Shown here piece by piece: positions 1 to 7,681 of a DNA stretch of 8,940 nt; position 1 is the stretch's first letter; each line of letters starts with the position of its first letter. Both the position numbers and the translations under genes were made by a program. This stretch comes from Candidatus Methanomethylophilaceae archaeon (GTDB lineage: Archaea > Thermoplasmatota > Thermoplasmata > Methanomassiliicoccales > Methanomethylophilaceae). The notes below the pieces were generated by a model. The model had not been told where the DNA came from. It ran no database searches and was given only the letters and a program-made list of their open reading frames with translations. The stretch is from contig JALNYB010000054.1 in the NCBI GenBank assembly GCA_023230065.1, positions 1-8,940 on the forward strand, written 5' to 3'.

Positions 1-23
1 ATCTTTTTGAAATACCCCATCTA

Positions 24-1271
24 ATGATTCAGTGTCCGCGCGGTACAAGGGATTTTCTTCCTGATGAAATGGAAAAGAGAAGATATTACGAAAGTATTCT
101 CAGAAATGCTGTGCAGACATTCGGATTTAGAGAGATAGAGACCCCGATCTTTGAGGATGCTGAACTGTTCATCCTCAGGTCTGGACCCAATGTTCTGACA
201 GAACTTTATAATTTCAAGGATAAAGGAGACAGAGAGCTGGCTCTTCGTCCGGAAATGACAGCACCTGCAATAAGGATGTTCGTTAATGGTATGAGCAACG
301 ATCCAAAACCGATCAAGATATTCTATTTCGGTCAGTGTTTCAGATATGAAAGGCCGCAGGCAGGAAGATATAGAGAGTTCTTCCAGTTCGGTGCGGAGAT
401 AATCGGAAGTGCTACACCGGAAACAGATGCTGAGGCGATCGCGGTGGCCGCTTATATGATTGAGGCCTTAGGATTGAAGAATTATAAGATCCGCATCGGA
501 CATATTGGGATTCTAAGGCAGAAGATCGCAGACGCTGGTGTTCCGAAAGAGAGGACAGCAGAGGTCCTTCAGAAATTAGATAAGAAGAATTATGATGAAG
601 CAAGGCCTATTCTTCAGGATATCGGCGTGAAAGTAGAGGACATCGACGAGATCTTCAAAGTCACAGAGACTGTTGGGCCAGTTAGCATCTTGGAAACAGT
701 TCCTGGAGAGGCAGGACAGTATCTCAGGGCTGTGGTATCTTTTCTTGCGGCGATGGGTGTGTTCAACGTTGAGATCGACCTGGGTGTCGTACGTGGACTT
801 GATTATTACACTGGAATGGTGTTCGAGGCAGAAGCACCTGCACTCGGAGCGGAAAAACAGATATGCGGAGGAGGTTCCTATACTCTCTCTGAGCTTTTTG
901 GTGGAGAGAAGGTATTCTCGACAGGATTTGCTATCGGGTTCGACAGAATACTTCTAGCGATGGAGAAAGAAGGACTCATCTATCAAATGAAAGGCATTGA
1001 CGCTTATGTCCTGCCTGTTTCAGAAGATATGAAAATGAAGGCTTTCGAGGTTGTAGCGTTGCTTCGTAAAGAGGGTTTTTCAGCTGATATTGACATCATG
1101 GGACGTAAAATGGCAAAGGCCATGAAGTACGCTGCAGCAACAAGAGCGAGATATGCTGTGATTGTCGGTGCAAAAGAGATGGAGGATAGTTCTGTCACGG
1201 TCAAGAATATGGTTACCGGAGAACAGAATGTTGTCAAGTTGTCAGAGATAGGTTCACACATAAAGAACTGA
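24..1271 (+). CDS. hisS: Histidyl-tRNA synthetase (class II, HisS)
   Basis: Cytoplasmic enzyme that charges tRNA-His with histidine using ATP. The 415-residue length is normal for the family. The N-terminus (PRGTRDFLPDEM, residues 5-16) is the usual HisRS opening. Class II motif 1 lies near residues 35-50, and motif 2 near 100-128 contains FRYERPQAGRYREFFQFG. The histidine-specific RGLDYYTG box is at 257-264, a glycine-rich CGGGSYTLSELFGG segment at 281-294, and motif 3 (STGFAIGFDRILLAME) at 299-314. Residues from about 326 form the C-terminal anticodon-binding domain. The ATG at 24 is chosen because it gives the family N-terminus. The frame stays open to the window edge, so a slightly earlier start cannot be formally excluded. 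No Shine-Dalgarno is visible in the 23 bases before it, so the mRNA may be leaderless. It is the only plus-strand gene here and converges tail to tail with rnhA, one base apart. Confidence 0.97.
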   Translation: MIQCPRGTRDFLPDEMEKRRYYESILRNAVQTFGFREIETPIFEDAELFILRSGPNVLTELYNFKDKGDRELALRPEMTAPAIRMFVNGMSNDPKPIKIFYFGQCFRYERPQAGRYREFFQFGAEIIGSATPETDAEAIAVAAYMIEALGLKNYKIRIGHIGILRQKIADAGVPKERTAEVLQKLDKKNYDEARPILQDIGVKVEDIDEIFKVTETVGPVSILETVPGEAGQYLRAVVSFLAAMGVFNVEIDLGVVRGLDYYTGMVFEAEAPALGAEKQICGGGSYTLSELFGGEKVFSTGFAIGFDRILLAMEKEGLIYQMKGIDAYVLPVSEDMKMKAFEVVALLRKEGFSADIDIMGRKMAKAMKYAAATRARYAVIVGAKEMEDSSVTVKNMVTGEQNVVKLSEIGSHIKN

Positions 1272-1272
1272 T

Positions 1273-1674
1273 TCAGGTATGCATATCCAATTCTTTGTTG
1301 AGAAGGGCGTCGGCTCTAGGAATAAGTTCTTCCGAGCGTCTTACGTTTGTAAATGTTACTTTCGGTATCTGCGATGAGAGTGCCTTTGCATCTTTGTAAA
1401 GGTCCATGACATTCAGGGATTTTACTTTATACTCGCCTCTCATCTGTCTGATTACAAGTTGTGAATCCATTATGAATTCAACTTCATCAGCGCTCAATTC
1501 TATTGCTTTTGTGATGCCCGCGATGAGTCCGCGATATTCTGCATAGTTGTTAGTGTTGATGCCTAGGAATTCAGAATGTTCGTGTATTGTCCTTCCGTCT
1601 TTGGTAACGACTATCGCATAAGCTGAAGGCCCAGGATTTCCTCTTGATCCCCCGTCCGAGAATATTCTGTACAT
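1273..1674 (-). CDS. rnhA: Ribonuclease HI
   Basis: Endonuclease that cuts the RNA strand of RNA/DNA hybrids, acting in the nucleoid on R-loops and leftover primers. The 133-residue protein is a bare RNase H fold with no extra N-terminal hybrid-binding domain. All four acidic catalytic positions are visible: D7 in SDGGSRGNPGP, E46 in NNYAEYRGL, D70 in MDSQLVIRQM and D122 in PRADALLNKEL. This is the short type-1 form seen in many archaea and bacteria. The equally short 'reverse transcriptase-like' RNase H proteins are the alternative name for the same family. The start ATG lies one base after the panD stop, and no good Shine-Dalgarno is seen at normal spacing, so translation is probably coupled to panD. 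Its TGA lies one base from the hisS TGA on the other strand. No functional link with panD is evident; co-transcription is likely incidental. Confidence 0.93.
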   Translation of the reverse strand: MYRIFSDGGSRGNPGPSAYAIVVTKDGRTIHEHSEFLGINTNNYAEYRGLIAGITKAIELSADEVEFIMDSQLVIRQMRGEYKVKSLNVMDLYKDAKALSSQIPKVTFTNVRRSEELIPRADALLNKELDMHT

Positions 1675-1675
1675 A

Positions 1676-2023
1676 TCAGTACACGAATTCCTTTACGGTT
1701 TTGTTGTCACCGTCTACAAGCACGACTTTTGCATGGATCTGTTCATCAGTTAGCTCGTATCCCATGATTATGATCTTGTCGCCTACGTTGCATAGGTGTG
1801 CTGCAGCCCCGTTGAGTGCGATAATGCCAGATCCTCTGTCTCCCGGCAGAGTATATGTCTCAAAACGGTTTCCGTTGTTGATATTAGCAATATGAACTCT
1901 TTCGCCGATCCAAATGCCAGCCTTCTCCAGAAGGTCAACATCAACTGTGATACTGCCTTCGTAGTCAAGACGGGTCTGTGTAACTGTTGCCCGATGAATC
2001 TTTCCGCGGAGCATCCAACGCAT
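1676..2023 (-). CDS. panD: Aspartate 1-decarboxylase, pyruvoyl type (PanD)
   Basis: Converts L-aspartate to beta-alanine and CO2, supplying the beta-alanine half of pantothenate for coenzyme A. The family is made as a proenzyme that cleaves itself between Gly and Ser, turning the Ser into the pyruvoyl cofactor. With the start at 2023 the protein has 115 residues, slightly shorter than the roughly 126 of E. coli. The cleavage site YEGS places Gly23-Ser24. Other active-site landmarks are present: GKIHR near the N-terminus (K8, H10), Y21, R53 in NGNRFETY, T56, Y57, and N71 in LNGAAAH. A TTG five codons upstream (2038) keeps the frame open, but the ATG at 2023 ([11 protein letters not shown]) aligns with the E. 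coli N-terminus and is preferred. It precedes rnhA by one base and follows a 92-base AT-rich gap. A bacterial-type PanD is unusual in an archaeon and may reflect transfer. Confidence 0.93.
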   Translation of the reverse strand: MRWMLRGKIHRATVTQTRLDYEGSITVDVDLLEKAGIWIGERVHIANINNGNRFETYTLPGDRGSGIIALNGAAAHLCNVGDKIIIMGYELTDEQIHAKVVLVDGDNKTVKEFVY

Positions 2024-2075
2024 AAGTATGATTATCAATACACAATAAAAGAGACTTTCGGTTCGACATTCGTTG

Positions 2076-2083
2076 TATTATAT
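2076..2083 (-). promoter_or_regulatory. Candidate TATA box for panD-rnhA
   Basis: The 92 bases between the permease stop and panD are AT-rich. On the minus strand they contain ATATAATA about 53 bases before the panD ATG, preceded by an A-rich GAAATATG that could serve as a BRE. Transcription would start roughly 30 bases upstream of the ATG. This is weak evidence because the whole gap is AT-rich and other TATA-like strings overlap it. Nothing else, such as an operator, riboswitch or clear terminator, is visible in the gap. Confidence 0.35.
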
Positions 2084-2115
2084 CATATTTCATGTTATAT
2101 TGTAGATTTTGTAAT

Positions 2116-2841
2116 TCATCCTATTGTTATGCTACGGAATTTCCAACTGCATACGATCATTATCAATATTGCAAGAATAATCAAAAAGCATATTGAAAAG
2201 GTAGGAATAATTCCTTGAGCTATGTCGCGAATGCCGTCAATAGCATATGTAAGAGGATTGAATTCGGCAATGTATCTGAGTGCGTCGGGCATTTCGTTCA
2301 TTGGGATCAATGCAGTAGATGCAAAATATAATGGCATTGAAACGAAGGCTTGGAATGCTGCATAAGAATCATGGTTGTCGAGGTATAATGCAACAGTCGT
2401 ACCTAGAGCGGATATCGATATTCCGAACAATGTCAGAAGTATATACATTCCGATGTATGTCGAGATAGGATAGATAGTGGCGCCGATCAGTATGGATATT
2501 ATCAATATCACAGTTGATTGCATCAATCCTCTGAGTGTGATGAATACTATCTTTCCGATAAGAATACTTTCTCTCGGTGATGGAAGAGCAAGGAATTTGT
2601 TCAGATATCCCAAAGTCTTGTCGAACATTATCGAGGACCCTGCCCCAAGGCTCGATGTGAGCATTGTCAGAACGAGAATACCTGGAGTAACGAAATCCAG
2701 ATAATTGTCATATTTGACAGGCATGACCAATCCCATGAATATCAGCCATGCTGCAGGCATGGCCAAGGTCGATAGAACATTAAGTGGAGCTCTTTTCCAT
2801 CTTATCGTATCTCTCCAAACATATGTTGCAAATCTATACAT
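2116..2841 (-). CDS. ABC-2 type exporter, membrane permease
   Basis: Integral membrane half of an ABC exporter of the DrrB/YadH (ABC-2) class. The 241 residues hold six hydrophobic segments, at about 22-41, 49-70, 98-120, 128-152, 160-180 and 212-233. Two sequence features are typical of the family: LDFVTPGILVLT at 48-59 and NPLTYAIDGIRDIAQG at 195-210, just before the last membrane segment. It starts four bases after the stop of the ATPase gene, with AAAGG in the ATPase end acting as a modest ribosome-binding site, so the two products are almost certainly made and assembled together as a dimer of each. Substrate cannot be read from sequence. Family members export drugs, polysaccharides, lipids or unknown small molecules. 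Its place after a chelatase suggests, but does not show, a tetrapyrrole- or metal-related cargo. Confidence 0.9.
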   Translation of the reverse strand: MYRFATYVWRDTIRWKRAPLNVLSTLAMPAAWLIFMGLVMPVKYDNYLDFVTPGILVLTMLTSSLGAGSSIMFDKTLGYLNKFLALPSPRESILIGKIVFITLRGLMQSTVILIISILIGATIYPISTYIGMYILLTLFGISISALGTTVALYLDNHDSYAAFQAFVSMPLYFASTALIPMNEMPDALRYIAEFNPLTYAIDGIRDIAQGIIPTFSICFLIILAILIMIVCSWKFRSITIG

Positions 2842-2845
2842 GTGT

Positions 2846-3808
2846 TCAGCCTTTCATTATTATTCTTCTTATCTGTGCTCTGTTAAATTGTTCTGTATCT
2901 ACAGTCTCTGTACCCACTGACATAAGATAGATATCTTCTAAAGTAGGGTCGCGTACCATGGATGAATATACACGAATTCCCGCTTCATCATATTTTTTGA
3001 TCAATGAGGGAAGCATATCTGCTCCATTATCCGATGCATATACAACACTTCCATTTTCATTTCCTATGAAGTCGACATTATCTGGTAGGATGTTTGGCAT
3101 TTTTCCGTCAGATTTGATGGTGATAATGGATTTCAAAGCAGATTTAAGGTGAGAAGGAGTGCCTTCTTTTACAACAACTCCTTTTTTCAGTATTCCAACG
3201 CGGTCGCAGTATCTTTCTGCTTCTTCCATCTGATGAGTGGTCACAAAAATAGTTATACCGTTCTTCTTGAGATCTGCGATGTGTTCCCATATCATTTTTC
3301 TTGCAATTACATCCAAACCTACGGTTGGTTCATCAAGGAATAATACTTTTGGTTGATGTGTTAGGGCTTGGGCCAATTCTAATCTTCTCTGCATTCCGCC
3401 GGAATAGGTTTTGGTGAGATCATCGGCACGGTCGTTTAGGTCCATGATGTCCAATGCATAATCTATGCGTTTTTTTCTTTCGGATTTATCTCTTATTCCG
3501 TACAATTTTGCATAAAAATCTATATTTTCTCTGCCTGTGAGTCGTATATCTACCGCCATATATTGAGGTACATAGCTTATGCATTCTCTGACGGTTTTAG
3601 GTTCGGTCGTGACATCATGTCCGCATACTTGTGCATTTCCTGATGAAGGGGACAGCAATGTGGTGAGCATACCCACTGTGGTGGTCTTTCCAGATCCATT
3701 AGGACCTAGGAGGCCGTAGATCTCGTTATTTATGCTGAGATCCAGAGAATTAACTGCCAGAACATCTTCATAACTTTTTGATAGTTTTGATGTAAATATG
3801 TCTGTCAA
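2846..3808 (-). CDS. ABC-2 type exporter, ATP-binding subunit (DrrA-like)
   Basis: Cytoplasmic ATPase that powers the adjacent permease. The 320 residues show a complete nucleotide-binding domain: Walker A GPNGSGKT at 35-42, Q-loop glutamine Q82 in SYVPQ, signature YSGGMQRR at 135-142, Walker B VLFLDE at 155-160 with catalytic E160, a VGLD D-loop, and H-loop H192 in TTHQMEEAE. After about residue 220 comes the extra C-terminal domain seen in DrrA-like exporters. The start is TTG at 3808. It is supported by AGTGATC three bases upstream, which pairs with the archaeal 16S rRNA 3' end, and by the family-like N-terminus; no ATG occurs in frame until residue 47. The gene begins 12 bases after the cobN stop, so it is very probably co-transcribed with the chelatase genes and translated with the permease. 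Confidence 0.93.
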   Translation of the reverse strand: MTDIFTSKLSKSYEDVLAVNSLDLSINNEIYGLLGPNGSGKTTTVGMLTTLLSPSSGNAQVCGHDVTTEPKTVRECISYVPQYMAVDIRLTGRENIDFYAKLYGIRDKSERKKRIDYALDIMDLNDRADDLTKTYSGGMQRRLELAQALTHQPKVLFLDEPTVGLDVIARKMIWEHIADLKKNGITIFVTTHQMEEAERYCDRVGILKKGVVVKEGTPSHLKSALKSIITIKSDGKMPNILPDNVDFIGNENGSVVYASDNGADMLPSLIKKYDEAGIRVYSSMVRDPTLEDIYLMSVGTETVDTEQFNRAQIRRIIMKG

Positions 3809-3810
3809 TC

Positions 3811-3817
3811 GATCACT
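3811..3817 (-). promoter_or_regulatory. Ribosome-binding site deciding the TTG start of the ABC ATPase
   Basis: In the 12 bases between the cobN TGA and the TTG start, the minus strand reads GAAAGTGATCGA. The AGTGATC part is complementary to the conserved GATCACC-type end of archaeal 16S rRNA and sits three bases before the TTG. It is the best Shine-Dalgarno in the window and supports a non-ATG start. Confidence 0.55.
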
Positions 3818-3820
3818 TTC

Positions 3821-6800
3821 TCAGTTATTCGGTTTATGCTTATGTATGGAATTGATTATCGGCGCGATGTTATTATTCCAATTTTCTACTTCATCAGATG
3901 TTATTATGTCCACGCTTCCGCCCTGGAATTCTCCTTCCCCGGCAAGGTCTTCTAGCCATGACTCTATTTCAATGTAATTGTTGTGGAGAGCATTCAGAGT
4001 TTGTTCATCCGCATTCCAGAGTTCTCTTTGTTCAGCTTCCAGAAGACGGCGTGTGATCTCTTCAAGAGCATAGGGATTGTTTTCTTTGAAGAATTCTCTC
4101 ATCTCATCATCATTAACGAATTTTGAAGCAATGTCATCGAACACCCAATCATCTACAACCTGCGTAGAGGCTTCCCATCCGTAAACTCTGCCGACCCTTT
4201 TCATTATGTCGGAGGCACCCTTGTATCCATGTTCTTTCATTCCTTCGATCCATGCAGGATTTAGGAGTTTTGTTCTGACGGTTCTTCTCAATTCATCTGC
4301 GAGTGTATGAACATTCACATCTTTGGGTTCTCTCGTATCGCCGAAATATGATTTCACATCTTTTCCTGAAAGATATTTGGAAGCCGCTGTAAGACCCCCT
4401 TGATTGCTGAAATAACAACAGCAACCGAGAAGATCATGTTCATCAGAATGGATCTTGTTGTATGTTATCGACACTGTAGCGAGATCCTCTGCAAATTGTT
4501 CGTGTTTAGCTTCACCATTACGGCCGTTTCCATATGCATATCCATTGGTCGCGATGTAGATCTTGGCGAGATCTTCTTCTGTTTTCCATGAGCTCGCATA
4601 GACTGCAAGGTTAACGCCGGATACATAGGATCCAGGAGGGGCACTGAACAGACGTGCTGTCGCATCTACTGAAGCAGTTCCGTTTTTAATCGAGTCTAAT
4701 GTATGTTTTTTCACATAATTCATATCTAGCGGTTCGTCTAATTCGGATACGGCATTGACGGCAGAGTCGATGAGATCGATACAATTGATGAACATGTCCC
4801 TTAAGATACCGGATGTACGAACGGTGACATCTATGCGCGGGCGGTTCAATTCAGATAATGGAATTATATCGAATTTTTTCACATGTCCTGCCGAATCGTA
4901 TATCGGTCTGACGCCCAGAAGATACATTATCTGTGCCATCATTTCTCCACCGGCTGACATTATGTCTCCCGACATCCAGAAGAATGCGACATTTTCCGGG
5001 ATCTTATCTGTTTCCTCTGAGTATTTTTTCAGAAGGCTGTTGGCAAGCATTATTCCGACTCTCCACGCTGCACGGGTAGGTACACTGAACGGATCCAGAG
5101 AATAGAAATTCCTTCCGGTAGGGAGTATATCTGCTCCACCTCTTGTTATGACTCCAGATGGTCCTGGCGGAGTATAGTGTCCGTCTAGAGCATTTAAAAA
5201 TGACTCTATTTCAAGAGATCTGTTGACGCGACTGTCGATTTCTTCTATGGTGTCAATGTATTTTACCATCTCATCGCTTTGTAATCTGTTCGGTGAGAGT
5301 CCTATGTCGGAGAATGCACCATCCGCATCCTTTCCATTAAGGATACATCCTATGAAATCTCTGGTCTTATTTCCGATATCCTCTATCAGGGCACCGTTGG
5401 ATATGTTGAATTTATCGTTTATATCTCCCTGTGAGGCGTATAAGTCGTTAAGGTCTAGATCCATTATATTTGCTATAAGGTCACGTATGCTTCCGTGTCC
5501 TGAATCATATCTCATTATACTGTTGATGAATTCTGTGCGTCTGTCGCCTTCAGGAAGTTCTCCGAATATATGCATTCCAAGGTTCATCTGGGAATTCCTT
5601 ACTTTCGAAAGTGCTTCATGACAAAGCCTTACGCATTCGTCAAGAGGCATATCCTTGTTAAGGCCAAGTTCTTTTAAGTTAGCCGCATTGGCTGCTTCAA
5701 GTATCATATGATGCAGTTGATGGCTCTGAGAAGGATCGCCGCGTGCGGAGTCGTATTGGGTGAGGGTCTCCTCTAATCTGGAGAAGTCATCATACAGTTC
5801 GCTTGCTGTCATGACGCTTTGCATATGGTCTATTAGAGTTGCATACGATCTTCTTTTGGCGATCGTCCCTTCTGGAGGGTTATCTGAGTTGTAAATGTAG
5901 ATGTGCGGTGTTTTTCCGATGCCTATGTCAGGATAACAGTCTTTTGTCATACCAACACTTTTACCTGGAAGGAACTCCAGATTTCCGTGTGTTCCGACAT
6001 GGATTACAGCATCTGATCCCCATATCTCTTCATAATAGTGATATGAAGCGAGATATTGATGTGTAGGAGGACATAACGGGTCATGAAGGATCTTGCACAC
6101 CCCACCATCACATCTTGCACCGAAACATCCTCTTTTTGGTTGTACGGCCACCATTACATTTCCATATGATACGCCGGTGATCATTATCTCGTCATCCAGT
6201 ACCATTCCGGTTCCAGGAGGTTCTCCCCACGTTTTTATGACATCATCTTGTATCTCTTTGCTGAGTGTTCTGAAGAATTCATTATACTCTTGAACACTCA
6301 TCATATGAATGACGCCGCCACATTTTTTCATTTCTTGGACGGTAGTCCATCTGAATTCTGAAAGAGCTTTGCGTTCCAAGATGGTATCAATGAATTCCTT
6401 GCTGTCCTTAGGTATGCCGGTGACATAATATCCTGCATTTTTCATGGCATTGAGTATTTTGACCATGCTCTGATGAGTGTCGAGATGCGATGCGGCACCC
6501 ACATTGGCCTCAAGACCAGAGCATGGGTGATTATTAAGGAAGAATACGATCTTGCGGTCCTTTACAGGTTTTTTTCCAAGGGCTATGCGAGCCATAACCC
6601 GTTCTGCAAGATGCTTGCTGCGGTCCAGGAATACGACGCGTTCATATTCGCCATCGTCGGAGGCTCTCGCACATCCTAATATCATGGGTTCGATGAGGCC
6701 TTCGAATTCAGGAAGTGCCACACTCCATGAGATGTCTGTTGAAAGTCCCGATACGGTCTTCCATTTTTCAGCGGTCATATTGCTTGCGATGATCGGTTGG

Positions 6801-7642
6801 AATACAGGGATGTTCAGTGAAGTGAGGAGATCGACGCTTTTATCAAAACGTTTGATACCTTCCTCACTCTTCCTCACTCTATTGATCATGAATCCCATTG
6901 TTTTTACTATAGCATTCACGATAGGTTTGCCATCTCTTACGAGATAGCGGTCTATGGCTTCTCCGATGTTTATCGATCCGCGTTCGTCATCATGTATCGA
7001 CATACTTATGATGAGAATTACATTGGCACCGGATTCTTCCAGATCTTTTGCGACCTGACTCTCGATCCTGCATCCGTCAATTATCCAACAGGATCTGGAC
7101 GCTAATACTGCTACCCACGGTTTAGAGGGATCGCTCTTATACCATTCCAAATATTCTTCGGTGGTCTCGAATATGTGTTCTGGTTCTTTGTAATGGATGA
7201 TACCCTGCCATGGCATTGTGCATGGAGGAAGTACTTCGACGTCCATATCCATGACTGTTTTCTTCAGATAATCGATCATTCTGCAACAGTTCTCTTCGCC
7301 GTTATTGGTAAGATATTTGTAGCATTCGATTGCAATTTTAGGATCGACTGAGGTTAGTGCCCAATCTACGGGATCCGTACCCATCGATATTAGTTTTTTA
7401 TTATCTTTTATCTTCTCGGCTTCATTAAGTATATCGTCCCAATATGGCTGTCTAGTTTGATTGAGCACAATGATATCTGAATCGTTCATAGAGATGATTG
7501 CTTTGGATAATGTTTTTGGATCAGTTTCAAAATAATGTCTTGAGTAAAAATCAAGATCGATGTTACAGCGTTCGGCAGCAGTTTTGATCATTACCTCGTA
7601 TGTGTCCCATGTTATAACCGTGAATTTAATTTTGTCTGTCAT
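3821..7642 (-). CDS. cobN: CobN-like large subunit of a class I metal-tetrapyrrole chelatase
   Basis: Large porphyrinoid-binding subunit of an ATP-dependent metal chelatase (CobN / magnesium-chelatase H family). At 1273 residues it is full length, close to the classical CobN. Recognisable blocks: the NNHPCSGLEANVGAASHLD segment near 370-388; AVIHVGTHGNLEFLPGK with H548, H552 and E556, the family's central signature; NPPEGTIAKRR shortly after; and the C-terminal GYAYGNGRNGE, HDLLG, GDTREP, LLNPAWIEGMKEHGYKGA and NPYALEEITRRLLEA blocks. Two cysteine-rich spots stand out: C506, C511, C516 and C524 just before the signature, and C1074-C1076 where classical CobN has aspartates. The gene lies 39 bases after the ChlI/ChlD-type motor gene and 12 bases before an ABC exporter. 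Classical CobN inserts Co2+ into hydrogenobyrinate diamide in the aerobic B12 pathway. In an anaerobic archaeon the metal and ring used are uncertain, so the name is by family only. Confidence 0.93.
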   Translation of the reverse strand: MTDKIKFTVITWDTYEVMIKTAAERCNIDLDFYSRHYFETDPKTLSKAIISMNDSDIIVLNQTRQPYWDDILNEAEKIKDNKKLISMGTDPVDWALTSVDPKIAIECYKYLTNNGEENCCRMIDYLKKTVMDMDVEVLPPCTMPWQGIIHYKEPEHIFETTEEYLEWYKSDPSKPWVAVLASRSCWIIDGCRIESQVAKDLEESGANVILIISMSIHDDERGSINIGEAIDRYLVRDGKPIVNAIVKTMGFMINRVRKSEEGIKRFDKSVDLLTSLNIPVFQPIIASNMTAEKWKTVSGLSTDISWSVALPEFEGLIEPMILGCARASDDGEYERVVFLDRSKHLAERVMARIALGKKPVKDRKIVFFLNNHPCSGLEANVGAASHLDTHQSMVKILNAMKNAGYYVTGIPKDSKEFIDTILERKALSEFRWTTVQEMKKCGGVIHMMSVQEYNEFFRTLSKEIQDDVIKTWGEPPGTGMVLDDEIMITGVSYGNVMVAVQPKRGCFGARCDGGVCKILHDPLCPPTHQYLASYHYYEEIWGSDAVIHVGTHGNLEFLPGKSVGMTKDCYPDIGIGKTPHIYIYNSDNPPEGTIAKRRSYATLIDHMQSVMTASELYDDFSRLEETLTQYDSARGDPSQSHQLHHMILEAANAANLKELGLNKDMPLDECVRLCHEALSKVRNSQMNLGMHIFGELPEGDRRTEFINSIMRYDSGHGSIRDLIANIMDLDLNDLYASQGDINDKFNISNGALIEDIGNKTRDFIGCILNGKDADGAFSDIGLSPNRLQSDEMVKYIDTIEEIDSRVNRSLEIESFLNALDGHYTPPGPSGVITRGGADILPTGRNFYSLDPFSVPTRAAWRVGIMLANSLLKKYSEETDKIPENVAFFWMSGDIMSAGGEMMAQIMYLLGVRPIYDSAGHVKKFDIIPLSELNRPRIDVTVRTSGILRDMFINCIDLIDSAVNAVSELDEPLDMNYVKKHTLDSIKNGTASVDATARLFSAPPGSYVSGVNLAVYASSWKTEEDLAKIYIATNGYAYGNGRNGEAKHEQFAEDLATVSITYNKIHSDEHDLLGCCCYFSNQGGLTAASKYLSGKDVKSYFGDTREPKDVNVHTLADELRRTVRTKLLNPAWIEGMKEHGYKGASDIMKRVGRVYGWEASTQVVDDWVFDDIASKFVNDDEMREFFKENNPYALEEITRRLLEAEQRELWNADEQTLNALHNNYIEIESWLEDLAGEGEFQGGSVDIITSDEVENWNNNIAPIINSIHKHKPNN

Positions 7643-7660
7643 ATGTCCACTTCTATAAAA

Positions 7661-7668
7661 TATATAAA
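7661..7668 (-). promoter_or_regulatory. Candidate TATA box for cobN, implying a leaderless transcript
   Basis: The 39-base gap between the ChlI/ChlD-type gene and cobN reads TTTATATA on the minus strand, centred about 22 bases before the cobN ATG, with AAACCG immediately upstream as a poor BRE. At the usual archaeal TATA-to-start spacing, transcription would begin at or next to the ATG. No good Shine-Dalgarno precedes the ATG, which fits a leaderless message. The gap is AT-rich, so chance is possible, and read-through from the upstream gene is also likely. Confidence 0.4.
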
Positions 7669-7681
7669 CGGTTTAAAATAA

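Noticed and set aside
2036..2038. TTG as the panD start (five extra residues MIIIL)
   Set aside because: The ATG at 2021-2023 gives the family N-terminus and position of the Gly-Ser cleavage site; the extra residues have no counterpart in known PanD.
2039..2115. Possible riboswitch or operator upstream of panD
   Set aside because: Only short AT-rich near-palindromes such as ATATGATAT are present. No convincing stem-loop or conserved riboswitch core could be seen by eye.
1796..2218. 140-residue plus-strand frame spanning the panD-permease gap
   Set aside because: It overlaps panD and the permease end on the opposite strand, has no recognisable motif, and its composition fits chance openness through AT-rich DNA.
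6552..6947. 131-residue plus-strand frame inside cobN
   Set aside because: Antisense to a conserved part of cobN, with no motifs and no plausible initiation context.
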